Part shown: piece by piece, positions 63,726 through 64,000 of the stretch | Layout of the letters: the number at the start of each line of letters is the position of its first letter | Position numbering within the stretch: the stretch's first letter is position 1 | From: Aquisphaera insulae | Lineage (GTDB): Bacteria; Planctomycetota; Planctomycetia; Isosphaerales; Isosphaeraceae | Direction: 5' to 3' | DNA length: 64,000 nucleotides | NCBI RefSeq assembly: GCF_011064615.1 | Contig: NZ_JAALJH010000027.1 | Location: 33,744-97,743 of the forward strand | The notes under the pieces: model-generated | Told to the model about the DNA's origin: nothing | Seen by the model: only the letters and a program-made list of their open reading frames with translations | The model's database searches: none | Position numbers and translations under genes: made by a program

Positions 63726-64000
63726 GAAACAGGCCACGACAGCCGCGACGAAATTGGCTTTGATCGTCCGATCGCCGTCCGCCGTGGATCGTCGTAAGCC
63801 CTTTCGCAATAAAAGTTCTGCCGGCAATTTTCGATTGGCTTTGATGGCGGGATTCGTGAGGAATTCGCAGCCTTCAACCCGTTGGACTCGCTCATCCCCG
63901 CTCGGCTTGTTCCCAGGACCAGAAAACGCACGAGACAGGAGCCGGCTCCGTCCGGCGAGCCGAGGCCCGCACCCTCCGGCTCCTCGCACTCCCTCGCAAA
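63726..64000. other. 3' intergenic region with 12-base direct repeat
   Basis: About 275 bases follow hldE with no credible gene. The middle is less GC-rich than the rest of the window. ATTGGCTTTGAT occurs at 63753-63764 and again at 63834-63845, 81 bases apart. No terminator is obvious. Confidence 0.4.

Noticed and set aside
63593..63931. Minus-strand frame after hldE
   Set aside because: It overlaps the end of hldE and has no start signal; composition is not coding-like.

Overview
The window looks like chromosome of a planctomycete. The evidence is very high GC, four DUF1559 pseudopilin-like proteins, large Ser/Thr kinases fused to TPR or WD40 regions, an ASPIC/UnbV-type FG-GAP protein, an HzsA-related secreted cytochrome, a TIGR03067-type protein, a secreted peptidase carrying the LEGRQLLS N-terminal motif, and many Sec, Tat and lipoprotein signals. 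A member of the Isosphaeraceae or a near relative is my best guess. That is inference from gene content. I see no rRNA, tRNA, CRISPR array or complete transposon.

Layout. 1-6.4 kb: a co-directional run of a Ser/Thr kinase (start outside the window), a 192-residue protein with the look of a borosin RiPP precursor, a SonM/OphMA-like peptide backbone N-methyltransferase, and a protein matching only the N-terminal part of VioB. 6.4-13.6 kb: a secreted beta-helix/LamG protein facing a Tat-exported six-hairpin-glycosidase-like protein that is followed by an orphan MtaB-type methanol:corrinoid methyltransferase. 13.6-17.2 kb: a first DUF1559/lipoprotein pair, a P-loop sugar/nucleoside kinase and the decayed remains of an MFS sugar porter. 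17.2-23.6 kb: an HzsA-related dihaem protein and a GH38 alpha-mannosidase. 23.8-30.1 kb: small enzymes and orphan genes, including a transglutaminase-like gene split into two frames. 30.1-37.0 kb: a divergent WD40 kinase and a TPR/FG-GAP/UnbV protein. 37.0-44.5 kb: three further lipoprotein + DUF1559 pairs, a MITE-like repeat, an ECF sigma factor and a membrane protein. 44.7-61 kb: M16 peptidase, 2-oxoacid decarboxylase, CotH/EF-hand lipoprotein with DUF4956 partner, HAD phosphatase, sedolisin-type S53 peptidase, alpha/beta hydrolase and Tat-exported aldo/keto-reductase-like protein. 61.2-63.7 kb: hldD-hldE, the ADP-heptose pathway genes, overlapping by ATGA.

The strongest candidate for a little-described system is 2883-6399. 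The methyltransferase keeps tyrosine and arginine residues at the positions known to matter in OphMA. The gene before it encodes a short helical leader of the LigA/borosin-binding type, then a proline-rich linker and hydrophobic stretches that could be a methylated core. The gene after it is a free-standing version of the VioB N-terminal region without the ferritin-like catalytic domain. Split borosins are known. Their coupling to a stand-alone VioB-like module is, as far as I can tell, not described.

A second theme is the repeated pairing of a tiny lysine- or histidine-tailed lipoprotein with a DUF1559 protein, seen four times and apparently spread by local duplication. Function calls rest on motifs and remembered family patterns, since no database search was possible.
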